A stretch of 11,260 bases of DNA from JAILZP01 sp037444185. GTDB lineage: Bacteria > Bacillota > Desulfotomaculia > Desulfotomaculales > Desulfocucumaceae. The DNA lies in the NCBI GenBank assembly GCA_037444185.1, contig JBBIMW010000056.1, positions 1 through 11,260 on the forward strand. The letters run 5' to 3'. Position numbers and translations under genes: made by a program. This document shows positions 5,031 to 11,260 of this stretch, one piece after another; the stretch's first letter is position 1, and every line of letters starts with the position of its first letter. The notes under the pieces were generated by a model. It was given only the letters and a program-made list of their open reading frames with translations, was not told where the DNA came from and did not search any database.

Positions 5031-6653
5031 TTATTTTATCAAATCGACGGCCTCCTGGGGGACGAAAACCCTTTCGCCGTTAAAGACTGTCACCCCGTTC
5101 ATTTTAACGGTTTTGCCGTTCAATTCGGCTATATTTTTGTATACCGGCAGTTTTAGGGTGCTGTTGCCCTTGGTGATTACCACCACCGGATTTTCGGCGT
5201 CAGTGGTGTCCCATGTCACTTTGGCGCCCTTGGCCTCAAAGGCGGTCCTGGCCGGTTGGAAAAGTTTTTTGGTGATCTCCTGGAGGTTTACTCCCAGTAC
5301 CTTTTCCATATATCTGGCAATATCAGTGTTTTCTATAACCCCGGTGGGGCGGTCGTCGCCGGGGGAGTAGACGTAAAGCACCGTTTCTTCGCCGGTGTGT
5401 CCGTTGGTGGTCCAGCCGATGCGGGCGCGCTTGCTGATGATGGGCCCCACGGTGTAGTTCAGTGAACCTTTTTTTGCTTCCCTGATGGACGATATTTCAC
5501 TTTCGGTCAGATCGCTGACCCCGTAATAGGCGGCCATGACCTCAGCAATATTGCTTCTGTCTTTGTTTAGTTTGTTTTCAATGCCCTCTCCGGTCAGTAC
5601 CGCCTTTTTGAGAGGACCGATGAATGTGCTCAGAGGTTCTTTGTCGTATGTCTTGCTGGTGGCTCTGTCCCCGATGGTGATTCCGCCGTTACCGTGGTCG
5701 GATACCGATATGACCACTGTATTTCTGTCCTGCTTGGCGAAATCCAGGGCCACTTTGACAGCCCGGTCGAAGGCCAGTATGTCGCTGATTACACCCACCG
5801 GGTCGTTGGCGTGGGAAGCCCAGTCAATTTTACTGCCCTCCACCATGAGGAAAAACCCGTCCTCGTCTTTGGAGAGTATTTCGATGGCTTTGGCTGTCAT
5901 TTCGGCCAGGCTGGGCTGCTTTGTAGGATCCCGGTCCATATCATAGCTTAGATCCTTTGGAGCGAACATCCCCCAGATCCTGCCGGCGGTGGATAGCCTC
6001 ATGGCGTCCGGAGTGGTTATATAGTCATAGCCCATATTTTTAATTGCCTTTATAAGATCTTCCTTGTCTTTTCTGATTTCCGGCGTCAGAAAGCTGTATC
6101 CGCCTCCCAGCGCCACGTCAATACCTCCGTAGACCTGCTGTTCGCTAAGGGCGTCGTAGTTGGCCCGGTTGGGATAGTGGGCGGTGAAGGCTGCGGGGGT
6201 GGCGTGCATTATCTCGCATGTGGCTACGATTCCGGTGGCTTTTCCGGCCATCCGGGCGGCTTCCAGTATAGTGGCCACCGGTTTTTTTCCATCGTCCCTG
6301 GCGACGGGTTGGAGGCCGGGCATATTGGCCACATCGGGAAGTACGCCCACATACCCGGTGGTGGATTTAAAGCCGGTGGCGAAGGCGGTGCCGGCCGGTG
6401 CGGAGTCGGCCACGGGGGCGTCTGAAGAATACGTTTTTACCAGTCCGCAGGCCATTTCGTCCATGGCCAAAGGTTTGCCTCCCTGGTACCATCTGGCCAG
6501 GGTTGTGCCGCCCAGGCTCATGCCGTCCGGGATGAGAAGTATGACGTTTTTTGCCGGGGGCGCGGCGGCCGCGCCGGTTGCCGGCAAAACCGCCGACAAC
6601 ACCAGTAAAATTGTCACTAAAACACTTAAAGCCTTGACCTTGTTTCTGAGCAC
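5031..6653 (-). CDS. phoA: Secreted alkaline phosphatase with C-terminal stalk-like domain
   Basis: A 540-residue PhoA-superfamily phosphomonoesterase that releases phosphate from organic esters outside the cell. It has a Sec signal peptide (basic start, hydrophobic 8-22, cleavage near ATGAAAA around 30). The metal and catalytic residues are present: D43 in IPDGMS, D83-S84 in VADSAPAGTA with S84 the phospho-acceptor, H150-A-T152, E272-GSKID277-WASH281, SDH (319-320) and H419 in NGHTGEE. Residues about 470-540 (TWDTTD...NGVTVFNGERVFVPQEA) look like a copper-amine-oxidase-N/stalk domain, common on clostridial surface proteins, and may tether the enzyme to the cell surface. The start is GTG at 6653, with AAAGGAGGT about 7 bases upstream. 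It is monocistronic, with its own promoter and terminator. The repeated TTAACA boxes upstream, and a PhoB-type regulator gene further upstream on the same strand, suggest phosphate-starvation control. The symbol denotes the family, not orthology. Confidence 0.93.
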   Translation of the reverse strand: MLRNKVKALSVLVTILLVLSAVLPATGAAAAPPAKNVILLIPDGMSLGGTTLARWYQGGKPLAMDEMACGLVKTYSSDAPVADSAPAGTAFATGFKSTTGYVGVLPDVANMPGLQPVARDDGKKPVATILEAARMAGKATGIVATCEIMHATPAAFTAHYPNRANYDALSEQQVYGGIDVALGGGYSFLTPEIRKDKEDLIKAIKNMGYDYITTPDAMRLSTAGRIWGMFAPKDLSYDMDRDPTKQPSLAEMTAKAIEILSKDEDGFFLMVEGSKIDWASHANDPVGVISDILAFDRAVKVALDFAKQDRNTVVISVSDHGNGGITIGDRATSKTYDKEPLSTFIGPLKKAVLTGEGIENKLNKDRSNIAEVMAAYYGVSDLTESEISSIREAKKGSLNYTVGPIISKRARIGWTTNGHTGEETVLYVYSPGDDRPTGVIENTDIARYMEKVLGVNLQEITKKLFQPARTAFEAKGAKVTWDTTDAENPVVVITKGNSTLKLPVYKNIAELNGKTVKMNGVTVFNGERVFVPQEAVDLIK

Positions 6654-6682
6654 CTATAGTACCTCCTTTATTAATTACTTGT

Positions 6683-6741
6683 ACAATATGCTATTATTTG
6701 GTTGTTAAACCGCTGTTCAAGCAGGAATAATTTTTTGTTAA
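6683..6741 (-). promoter_or_regulatory. Promoter and PhoP-box-like operator of the alkaline phosphatase
   Basis: In the direction of transcription, hexamers TTAACA (6741-6736), TTATTC (6730-6725, poor), TGAACA (6719-6714) and TTAACA (6708-6703) stand at exactly 11-bp steps, one helical turn. This matches the direct-repeat layout known for Bacillus PhoP boxes (TT[ACT]A[CT]A repeats about 5 bp apart). A sigma-A-like promoter can be placed as TTGAAC (6720-6715), 16 bp, AATAAT (6698-6693), with the last repeat in the spacer; TATTGT at 6688-6683 is an alternative -10. The repeats are seen; binding by the regulator at 7000-7761 is inferred. Confidence 0.65.
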
Positions 6742-6793
6742 GACAAAAAACAGATCCTTTTTTACATAAACTTAAAAATTACATGATTTTCCT

Positions 6794-6823
6794 TTGACAG
6801 ATCCGTTGTATTTTCGAGATAAA
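6794..6823 (+). promoter_or_regulatory. Sigma-A-like promoter of the 31-codon ORF
   Basis: A perfect -35 TTGACA (6794-6799) is followed after 18 bp by GATAAA (6818-6823), four matches to the -10 consensus. It sits 21 bases upstream of the ATG at 6844, with the RBS GGAGG (6834-6838) between, and is divergent from the phosphatase promoter. Confidence 0.5.
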
Positions 6824-6843
6824 GAATTGTTCTGGAGGATATA

Positions 6844-6939
6844 ATGAGAACCATTGGAGATGCGTTAAAGTCCACGGAAAGGCTTTCCGGCATGGCCGGG
6901 GAACTGGCGGAAATGGCGGGCAGATTCAGGCTGGCCTGA
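6844..6939 (+). CDS. 31-residue ORF resembling the C-terminus of a methyl-accepting chemotaxis protein
   Basis: The ORF has ATG at 6844, GGAGG five bases upstream and a promoter with a perfect -35, so it looks expressed. The peptide ends TERLSGMAGELAEMAGRFRLA, much like the last helix of chemotaxis receptors (typically ...LSxMAEELxxLVxxFxL). No other part of such a receptor lies upstream: the preceding sequence is AT-rich promoter DNA. It may be the remnant of a deleted receptor whose tail now sits behind a promoter, or a genuine small helical protein. I cannot decide from the sequence. It is far shorter than any receptor, so no chemotaxis function should be assumed. Confidence 0.4.
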   Translation: MRTIGDALKSTERLSGMAGELAEMAGRFRLA

Positions 6940-6965
6940 AGTTAACGGCCTGCACTTTTCTGAAC

Positions 6966-6990
6966 AAAAAAAAGACCTCCGGTGGAGGGC
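6966..6990 (-). terminator. Rho-independent terminator of the response regulator gene
   Basis: On the minus strand CCTCC-ACC-GGAGG, extended by one more G-C pair beyond a mismatch, is followed by TC and a run of eight T. It begins 10 bases after the response-regulator stop at 7000. It also separates this gene from the phosphatase promoter downstream on the same strand. Confidence 0.82.
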
Positions 6991-6999
6991 TTGAAAAAT

Positions 7000-7761
7000 T
7001 CATATTAATGAGGAGGCATTTTGGATTCTGCCGGGGATGGCAACGCAGTCATTTTTCTTTTTTTCATTGAATCTGTAGCCTAAGCCCCTCACGGTTTCAA
7101 TGATCTCCGGGCTGGCCGGGTTCCGCTCTATTTTCTGCCGGAGGTACCTGACATGCACATCCACCGTGCGGGTCTCCCGGACTTCATCAAAGCCCCATAT
7201 TTTTTCCAGCAGCAAGTTCCTGGTAAAAACACGCCCCGGGTGGGACGCAAGGAGTAATAGTATTTCAAATTCCTTGGGGGATAAATCCACCCTATTTCCG
7301 TTCAATGCCACTTCGTGTCTTTCCGGCCGGATGACAATGTCGTTGTATTTTAATATTTTTTCATCTCCGGAGGCAAAGAGTTTTCTGGCGTATTCACGTT
7401 GCCGGAGATTGGCCTTTATCCGGGCCAACAGTTCCCGTGGGCTGAAGGGCTTGGTGACGTAATCGTCAGCCCCTATTTCAAGTCCCAGTATTTTGTCTAT
7501 CAATTCGCTCCTGGCGCTTAACATGACAATTGGTATCATGGCTGTTCCGGGATTTGCTTTTAAAGTACGGCAGACTTCAAAGCCGTCCTTTCCCGGAAGC
7601 ATCACGTCCAGTATTATCAGGTTCGGCCTATTTTCCCTGGCCACGGCCAGTCCCGCAAGCCCGTCGAGCGCCGAAACCACCGTGTAGTTTTCTTTTTCCA
7701 GGATAAATCTGATCAGTTCTGCAATATTTGGTTCGTCATCCACCACCAGAATTTTGGGCAT
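7000..7761 (-). CDS. OmpR/PhoB-family response regulator, PhoP/PhoB-like
   Basis: A 253-residue two-component transcription factor. The receiver domain (1-120) has the acidic pair D8-D9, phospho-acceptor D52 (ILDVMLPGKDG), S82 and K104 (YVTKPF). The winged-helix domain (about 136-233) has the recognition-helix motif ETRTVDVHVRYLRQKIE and ends in ETVRGLGYRF, typical of PhoB/PhoP/WalR regulators. A ~20-residue tail follows the usual end. ATG at 7761 has GGAGG 10 bases upstream. No sensor kinase gene lies in the window, and a strong terminator follows the stop, so it is not co-transcribed with one downstream. Its own promoter and that of the alkaline phosphatase share TTAACA repeats at 11-bp phase, which makes a phosphate regulator with autoregulation the most likely role. 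OmpR-family members cannot be told apart by sequence alone, so I give no symbol. Confidence 0.94.
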   Translation of the reverse strand: MPKILVVDDEPNIAELIRFILEKENYTVVSALDGLAGLAVARENRPNLIILDVMLPGKDGFEVCRTLKANPGTAMIPIVMLSARSELIDKILGLEIGADDYVTKPFSPRELLARIKANLRQREYARKLFASGDEKILKYNDIVIRPERHEVALNGNRVDLSPKEFEILLLLASHPGRVFTRNLLLEKIWGFDEVRETRTVDVHVRYLRQKIERNPASPEIIETVRGLGYRFNEKKKNDCVAIPGRIQNASSLI

Positions 7762-7788
7762 GCATTTTGCGCCTCCTTATAACACAAA

Positions 7789-7840
7789 AATATACAAGGT
7801 GTGTTAAATATAGTGAAGGATGATGTTAAATAAGGGTTAT
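7789..7840 (-). promoter_or_regulatory. Response-regulator promoter with PhoP-box-like repeats
   Basis: On the minus strand ATAACC (7840-7835), TTAACA (7829-7824), CTTCAC (7818-7813, poor) and TTAACA (7807-7802) occur at exactly 11-bp steps. A sigma-A-like promoter overlaps them: TTCACT (7817-7812), 17 bp, TATATT (7794-7789), with the last TTAACA in the spacer. The phosphatase promoter has the same arrangement. This supports positive autoregulation by the encoded regulator, as known for Bacillus phoP and E. coli phoB. Confidence 0.62.
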
Positions 7841-7936
7841 CCCACAATTAAATCAATGTAAAATACGCAATGCCGGTCGGGGTCCTTTTCCATAATATGG
7901 CTATCGCCCCGGATGTGCCGGAATCTTTTTTGCACC

Positions 7937-7966
7937 TTGCGCCGCGCCCGTCATTTAGTATATATT
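7937..7966 (+). promoter_or_regulatory. Possible promoter of the DJ-1/DUF2250 gene pair
   Basis: TATATA (7959) or TATATT (7961-7966) forms a good -10, preceded by a weak -35 TTGCGC (7937-7942) at 16-18 bp. Transcription would start near 7972, which rules out an in-frame TTG at 7968 as the start codon. Upstream, 7870-7920 holds GC-rich inverted sequences (CGGGG...CCCCG around CCATAATATGG) that could fold, but no clear terminator. Confidence 0.28.
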
Positions 7967-7991
7967 TTTGGCAGGCGGCGAGAGCCGTGTG

Positions 7992-8525
7992 ATGAAAGGA
8001 AGGTGGCAGCCATTGTCCAAAGGGAAGATAGCCCTGTTCGTGGAGGAACTTTATAATGAGCTGGAGTTCTGGTATCCGTATTACCGCATGATTGAGGCGG
8101 GCTTTGAAGTGATCGTCGTCGGTACCGGCAGGCAGGAAATATTCGCCAGCAAAATAGGCATGACTGCAAAACCGGATATAACCGCCGACAAGGTCAAAAC
8201 CGGGGAACTGACAGCAGTCATCATTCCCGGAGGCTTTGCCCCGGACAAAATGCGCATAAACACCGACATGCTGCGGATAGTGAAAGAAATGCACAATGGC
8301 GGCAAGGTGGTGGCCGCCATCTGCCACGCCGGTTGGGTGCTGGTTTCCGCCGGCATCCTCAAGGGCAAAAAGGCCACCGGCTGCATAATGATTAAAGACG
8401 ACCTGGTGAATGCTGGCGCCGAATATCTGGATCAGGAAGTGGTTGTGGATGGAAATCTGATAACCTCGCGTGTACCTGACGATTTGCCGGCTTTTTGCCG
8501 GGAGGTGTTGAGGAAACTGGAATAA
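7992..8525 (+). CDS. DJ-1/PfpI family protein (class I glutamine amidotransferase-like)
   Basis: A 177-residue cytoplasmic protein of the DJ-1/PfpI superfamily, whose members include intracellular proteases, chaperones and enzymes acting on glyoxals or glycated products. It has the nucleophile-elbow cysteine AAICHAGW (C111, H112), the acidic motif VEELYNELEFWYP that positions the reactive Cys (E18/E19), the oxyanion turn IIPGGFAPDKMR, and the family ending TSRVPDDLPAF. ATG at 7992 has only a weak GAGAG upstream; an in-frame TTG at 8013 with AAGGAAGGTGG before it is an equally good start and would remove seven residues. The next gene starts 15 bases after its stop, so the pair is probably one operon. 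The family is certain; the substrate is not predictable. Confidence 0.88.
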   Translation: MKGRWQPLSKGKIALFVEELYNELEFWYPYYRMIEAGFEVIVVGTGRQEIFASKIGMTAKPDITADKVKTGELTAVIIPGGFAPDKMRINTDMLRIVKEMHNGGKVVAAICHAGWVLVSAGILKGKKATGCIMIKDDLVNAGAEYLDQEVVVDGNLITSRVPDDLPAFCREVLRKLE

Positions 8526-8540
8526 GCCCCGGTGATTCAT

Positions 8541-9215
8541 ATGGGCCAAAGAAACAAATCCGGCGGCGGATGCGCAGACAATGACCGGATCAGCTTGATT
8601 ATGGAGGAGATCGCCAGAAGCCGCCACAGGCTTCTGAATGAATTGGCGTCCTTCAGCGCCGGCGCCGATGCGGCGATGATGACGGAAAAGGCGAGACAGT
8701 TCAGTGAACTGGAAGAAATATATCTTGTACACAAAAAAGTGCAGGGTTTGTTGCATGATTTGGAAGAGCTGGAGGGTATGGCCGCCGGAGGGGGCGACCG
8801 GGACGGGGAAGCAATCAGGTTGCTTTGTGCCGAGTACAAAGACAAATATGCGGCGGCGGCCGGGAGGCTTAAAAGCCTGTTGCGGGACAAAGGCTACCTG
8901 AGAGGGGATGTTCTGGACGACACTGACCTGGATATTCTTGAATTCATTGCATACGCAGGGCCGGAATATGCCTGGAGACTGGGTATAAACATAGGCATAG
9001 GCACGGAGGAAGCCCGGCGGCGCCTCGCATTGCTGCTGGAGAAGGGCTTGCTGGAGAAAGTCCAGGGCACCATGCTGGAGGGCTACCACAGGGAAAAATC
9101 CTGGGTAAAACATATGAACCACACATACTACAGGCTGTCCCGCCAGGGAGGGCTTTTTCTGAGGCAGATGCGCAGAGGGCCGGGCCGGCCCCCGGCCGGA
9201 AAAGGTAAATTATAA
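8541..9215 (+). CDS. DUF2250-like winged-helix protein with N-terminal coiled coil
   Basis: A 224-residue protein of unknown function. Residues about 15-120 are charged and helical with coiled-coil-like spacing. Residues about 125-205 look like a winged helix: DDTDLDILEFIAYAGPEYAWRLG, then TEEARRRLALLLEKGLLEKVQG, then KSWVKHMNHTYYRLSRQG. This order of motifs resembles DUF2250 domains of archaea and clostridia, recalled from family knowledge rather than searched. The tail (RRGPGRPPAGKGKL) has a G-R-P core flanked by basic residues, like an AT-hook, consistent with DNA binding. ATG at 8541 has GGTGAT just upstream; GTG at 8532 is in frame but poorly placed. It follows the DJ-1 gene by 15 bases, so it may regulate or act with it. 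No clear terminator follows in 9216-9305. Confidence 0.72.
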   Translation: MGQRNKSGGGCADNDRISLIMEEIARSRHRLLNELASFSAGADAAMMTEKARQFSELEEIYLVHKKVQGLLHDLEELEGMAAGGGDRDGEAIRLLCAEYKDKYAAAAGRLKSLLRDKGYLRGDVLDDTDLDILEFIAYAGPEYAWRLGINIGIGTEEARRRLALLLEKGLLEKVQGTMLEGYHREKSWVKHMNHTYYRLSRQGGLFLRQMRRGPGRPPAGKGKL

Positions 9216-9305
9216 TGGACTCAGAAAATCGGACAGTAGAAAGGACAAATTTAAAATAATCCTTGAAGGCAGTACCGGGAATCGCTTCCTTGTCAGTGTC
9301 GCCTT

Positions 9306-9959
9306 TCAGGAAATAATCTCCAGTAATTCCAGGGGGTTTTTTATGACAATCTTCGCCCCGTTTGACACAAGCTCCGCCGCCGTCCGGAATCCCCAGTCCA
9401 CCCCGACCGGATACATTCCGGCCGCTTTAGCCGTTTTCATGTCGGTGCCGGTATCTCCCAGGTACAGGAATTTTTCGGGCGGCACGGAAAGCTGCCTGGC
9501 GATTTCCAGGGCGCCTGCCGGATCAGGCTTTTTGGGAACAGAGGGCTTTGCCCCCAGCACCGGTTCAAAGGGCCACCCGGACAGTACGCCGGCCACCATT
9601 ATTTTAGTGATGTCGTCCGGCTTGTTTGACAGCACCGCAAGTTTAATGCCCCGGGCAACAAGGGCATCCAGCAGTTCCGGCACGCCCTCGTAAGGACGGG
9701 TATTATCCTGCCACCGCGCCCAGTACTCCTTGCGCATGGCAGACACACAGCCGGAAACTGTTTCCTCGTCCCGGCGGCCTTCGGGGAGAACACGGCGCGC
9801 AAGCGCCTCTATCCCGTCCCCTACGAAGGTTTTATAGGTCTCCACGGGATGTGTCGGGAAATTACAGCACCGCAACACCGAATTCATGGATTCAGCAATG
9901 TCCTGGATGGTGTCCAGCAGGGTTCCGTCCAGGTCGAACAGAACTGCTTTGTACTTCAC
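9306..9959 (-). CDS. gph: HAD hydrolase, phosphoglycolate phosphatase-like
   Basis: A 217-residue cytoplasmic haloacid-dehalogenase phosphatase with a C1 helical cap. All four HAD motifs are visible: DLDGT (nucleophile D9, acid D11), VLSNKP (S111), K144 in PKKPDP, and LGDTGTDMKTA (D169, D173). The layout matches phosphoglycolate phosphatase/PpaX-type enzymes, which remove 2-phosphoglycolate or act on other small phosphate esters; the exact substrate cannot be fixed. The start is GTG at 9959, with GGAGAG about 10 bases upstream. A weak promoter (TTGATT at 10021-10016, 15 bp, TGATAG at 10000-9995) lies between it and the terminator of the ferritin-like gene, so it is probably transcribed alone. 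The gene symbol is a family-level label. Confidence 0.9.
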   Translation of the reverse strand: MKYKAVLFDLDGTLLDTIQDIAESMNSVLRCCNFPTHPVETYKTFVGDGIEALARRVLPEGRRDEETVSGCVSAMRKEYWARWQDNTRPYEGVPELLDALVARGIKLAVLSNKPDDITKIMVAGVLSGWPFEPVLGAKPSVPKKPDPAGALEIARQLSVPPEKFLYLGDTGTDMKTAKAAGMYPVGVDWGFRTAAELVSNGAKIVIKNPLELLEIIS

Positions 9960-10038
9960 GATTTGATCACTCTCCGGCTAAAACGATTGACTTTCTATCA
10001 GAATCTTTCTTCTTGAATCAACATAATCCTGCTGACAC

Positions 10039-10085
10039 AAAAAAGAAAACCACCCGAAGACATTCGGAAAGGCGGTTTCTTTTCG
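10039..10085 (-). terminator. Terminator after the ferritin-like gene
   Basis: On the minus strand AAGAAACCGCC pairs with GGTGGTTTTCTT (with G-U pairs) around an inner CCGAA-TGTC-TTCGG hairpin and runs into T-rich sequence. The plus strand also ends in a T-run (TTTCTTTT), so it could act in both directions. It lies 134 bases beyond the ferritin-like stop. The intervening 10086-10219 holds no ORF or motif I can support. Confidence 0.72.
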
Positions 10086-10219
10086 CAGGTCTTTTCCTTG
10101 CCTGGGGGCTCCATTTTCCACGGCTGTGTTCCCAGATATCGCCGGCGCGGTTTTTACGGGCTCCCGGTTTCTTAAAAAAATCTCCCTTCTCTCGGTATAG
10201 AACTTATGTATCCAATAGC

Positions 10220-10795
10220 CTAAGGTGCCCGGTAGCGATTATCCGGACAGTATTTCGCGGCGGCCTCACTGAAAAGTTTCAAGTGGTGCTCCTCGTCCCG
10301 GATAATCCTTTCCAAAAGTTCCTTAATATAGGGATCGCCAATTAAATACTGGTGATACCTGTACTGTTGTATGGCGGCTTTTTCCGCTGCAACATCGGCG
10401 GCCAGCCTGTCACAGACAGTGGTTCCATAATAAACATAGGAAGCGTTCCAGTAGGCCGGGCGGTTGTTGGTAAGCGTTCTGTACTCCGGGGGGACTCCCA
10501 GCAGCTGAATGGTTTCCCCCAGCAACTCCAGGTGGTGCATCTCTATGATGGATATGCATTCCTCCAGTTCGGCCAGGTCATCATAGTTTTCAAAGGTGAG
10601 GTGGTGATAGAAATATTGATTGATGGCGGTCATTTCACTGACTGTCCCCGCGTAGTCCTCCAGCAGGAGCATGGCGTAATATTGGTTTTGGCGGACTACC
10701 CGGGGTTCCGGGTACGGTCCGGGAAGGGCGCACCACCTGTTGAGGTGCGGCTCCGCATCAGTTCCGGCTCTTTTGTTATTTGCTTCACCGGACAT
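10220..10795 (-). CDS. Ferritin-like diiron-domain protein
   Basis: A 191-residue four-helix-bundle protein. The metal-ligand pattern of the ferritin/rubrerythrin/Mn-catalase superfamily is present twice: E54 in SEMTAINQYFYHH with E85-M-H-H88, and E138 in AAEKAAIQQYRYH with E168-E-H-H171. It has no rubredoxin domain (no CxxC pairs), so it is not a classical rubrerythrin. It most resembles the clostridial ferritin-like/CotJC-type group, for which roles in peroxide defence, iron handling or the spore coat are known or suggested. ATG at 10795 is preceded by AAGGAGTGAT. It lies 52 bases downstream of the sigK stop on the same strand. TTGATA (10841-10836) with a 15-bp spacer to TATTAA is a weak possible promoter, so it may be read from its own start or by read-through from sigK. 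That position is compatible with a sporulation role but does not prove it. Confidence 0.84.
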   Translation of the reverse strand: MSGEANNKRAGTDAEPHLNRWCALPGPYPEPRVVRQNQYYAMLLLEDYAGTVSEMTAINQYFYHHLTFENYDDLAELEECISIIEMHHLELLGETIQLLGVPPEYRTLTNNRPAYWNASYVYYGTTVCDRLAADVAAEKAAIQQYRYHQYLIGDPYIKELLERIIRDEEHHLKLFSEAAAKYCPDNRYRAP

Positions 10796-10847
10796 AATAA
10801 ATCACTCCTTATCTTTAATAATTTGTCCGCTGTTATATCAAAGAGGT

Positions 10848-11260
10848 TCAGGGGTCTTTAAGGGACATTTCCTTTATAATTTTTAAAAGTGCCCTCTTCT
10901 CAATGCGTGACACGTAGGATCTAGAAATCCCCAGGCCCTTTGCTATTTCCCGCTGTGTTTTGCGGGTGCCGTCCAAAAGTCCGAAGCGCAGTTCCAGCAC
11001 CTTTCTTTCCCGGTTGGTGAGAGTCCTTATCTTGTCCATAATTCTGGCCTGCTCGAATTTGTTCTCCACCAGCTCGGAAACCACGTCCGGGTGGCTGCCC
11101 AGCACTTCCAGCAGGATGATTTCATTTCCTTCTTTGTCTACGCCGATGGGATCGTACAAGGATACCTCGGACCTCATTTTCTTGATAAATCTTAAGTGCA
11201 TAAGTATTTCATTTTCTATGCAGCGGGCGGCATAGGTGGCCAGCCTGGTGCCCTTTTCCG
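10848..11260 (-). CDS. sigK: RNA polymerase sporulation sigma factor sigma-K (C-terminal part, 5' end outside window)
   Basis: The frame stays open to the right edge, so about 137 C-terminal residues are present. They begin in region 2 with TYAARCIENEILMHLR, continue with SEVSLYDPIGVDKEGNEI and region 3, and end with region 4: LTNRERKVLELRFGL followed by the helix-turn-helix TQREIAKGLGISRSYVSRIEKRAL. The last motif and DPIG-DKEGNEI match sigma-K better than the close relative sigma-E, from memory of the Bacillus proteins. Sigma-K directs late mother-cell transcription (cortex, coat). The pro-sequence, and any recombination site such as a skin-element junction, would lie outside the window. 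The visible part is intact and ends in TGA at 10848. Confidence 0.9.
   Translation of the reverse strand, partial: EKGTRLATYAARCIENEILMHLRFIKKMRSEVSLYDPIGVDKEGNEIILLEVLGSHPDVVSELVENKFEQARIMDKIRTLTNRERKVLELRFGLLDGTRKTQREIAKGLGISRSYVSRIEKRALLKIIKEMSLKDP

Noticed and set aside
7848..9122. 424-codon open frame on the minus strand
   Set aside because: It lies antisense over the well-supported DJ-1 and winged-helix genes, is unusually rich in His/Gln/Phe and has no recognisable motif or RBS. It is a composition artefact.
9851..10345. 164-codon plus-strand frame between the HAD and ferritin-like genes
   Set aside because: It overlaps the 5' end of the HAD gene, a terminator hairpin and the 3' end of the ferritin-like gene on the other strand, and its peptide looks non-native.

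Overview
The window reads as chromosome of an anaerobic, endospore-forming Gram-positive bacterium, most likely a Peptococcaceae/Desulfotomaculum-type clostridium. This is inferred from a sporulation sigma factor (sigma-K type) running off the right edge, strong AGGAGG-type ribosome binding sites, frequent GTG/TTG starts, moderately high GC, a PhoB/PhoP-type regulator and a probable selenoprotein. I see no transposase, integrase, CRISPR array, rRNA or tRNA.

Left part (1-1850): the tail of an unidentified upstream gene runs into thioredoxin (trxA), which ends at a clear terminator. Next comes an integral-membrane protein of the Lgt (prolipoprotein diacylglyceryl transferase) family whose active-site residues are unusual. 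Convergent to it, on the minus strand at 1357-1590, is a gene that ordinary ORF calling misses because it contains an in-frame TGA. It encodes a 77-residue glutaredoxin-like protein whose redox motif reads U-P-H-C, followed by a hairpin suited to a bacterial SECIS. This is the best candidate for an overlooked gene here.

Centre (1850-7000): a 781-residue c-di-GMP protein (degenerate GGDEF, intact EAL, CBS pair, GGDDF) overlaps a zinc-dependent phospholipase C-family gene. Facing them is a secreted alkaline phosphatase with a C-terminal stalk-like domain. Divergent from the phosphatase is a 31-codon ORF with its own promoter and RBS that resembles the extreme C-terminus of a chemotaxis receptor.

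Right part (7000-11260): a PhoB/PhoP-type response regulator, then a divergent pair of genes (DJ-1/PfpI family and a DUF2250-like winged-helix protein), an HAD phosphoglycolate-phosphatase-like hydrolase, a ferritin-like diiron protein and the 3' part of sigK.

One regulatory theme links several genes. TTAACA-type hexamers repeated at exactly 11-bp steps, the layout of Bacillus PhoP boxes, lie upstream of the alkaline phosphatase and upstream of the response regulator itself. A weaker version lies upstream of the c-di-GMP gene. I infer a local phosphate-starvation regulon with autoregulation, possibly extending to c-di-GMP signalling and a phospholipase.
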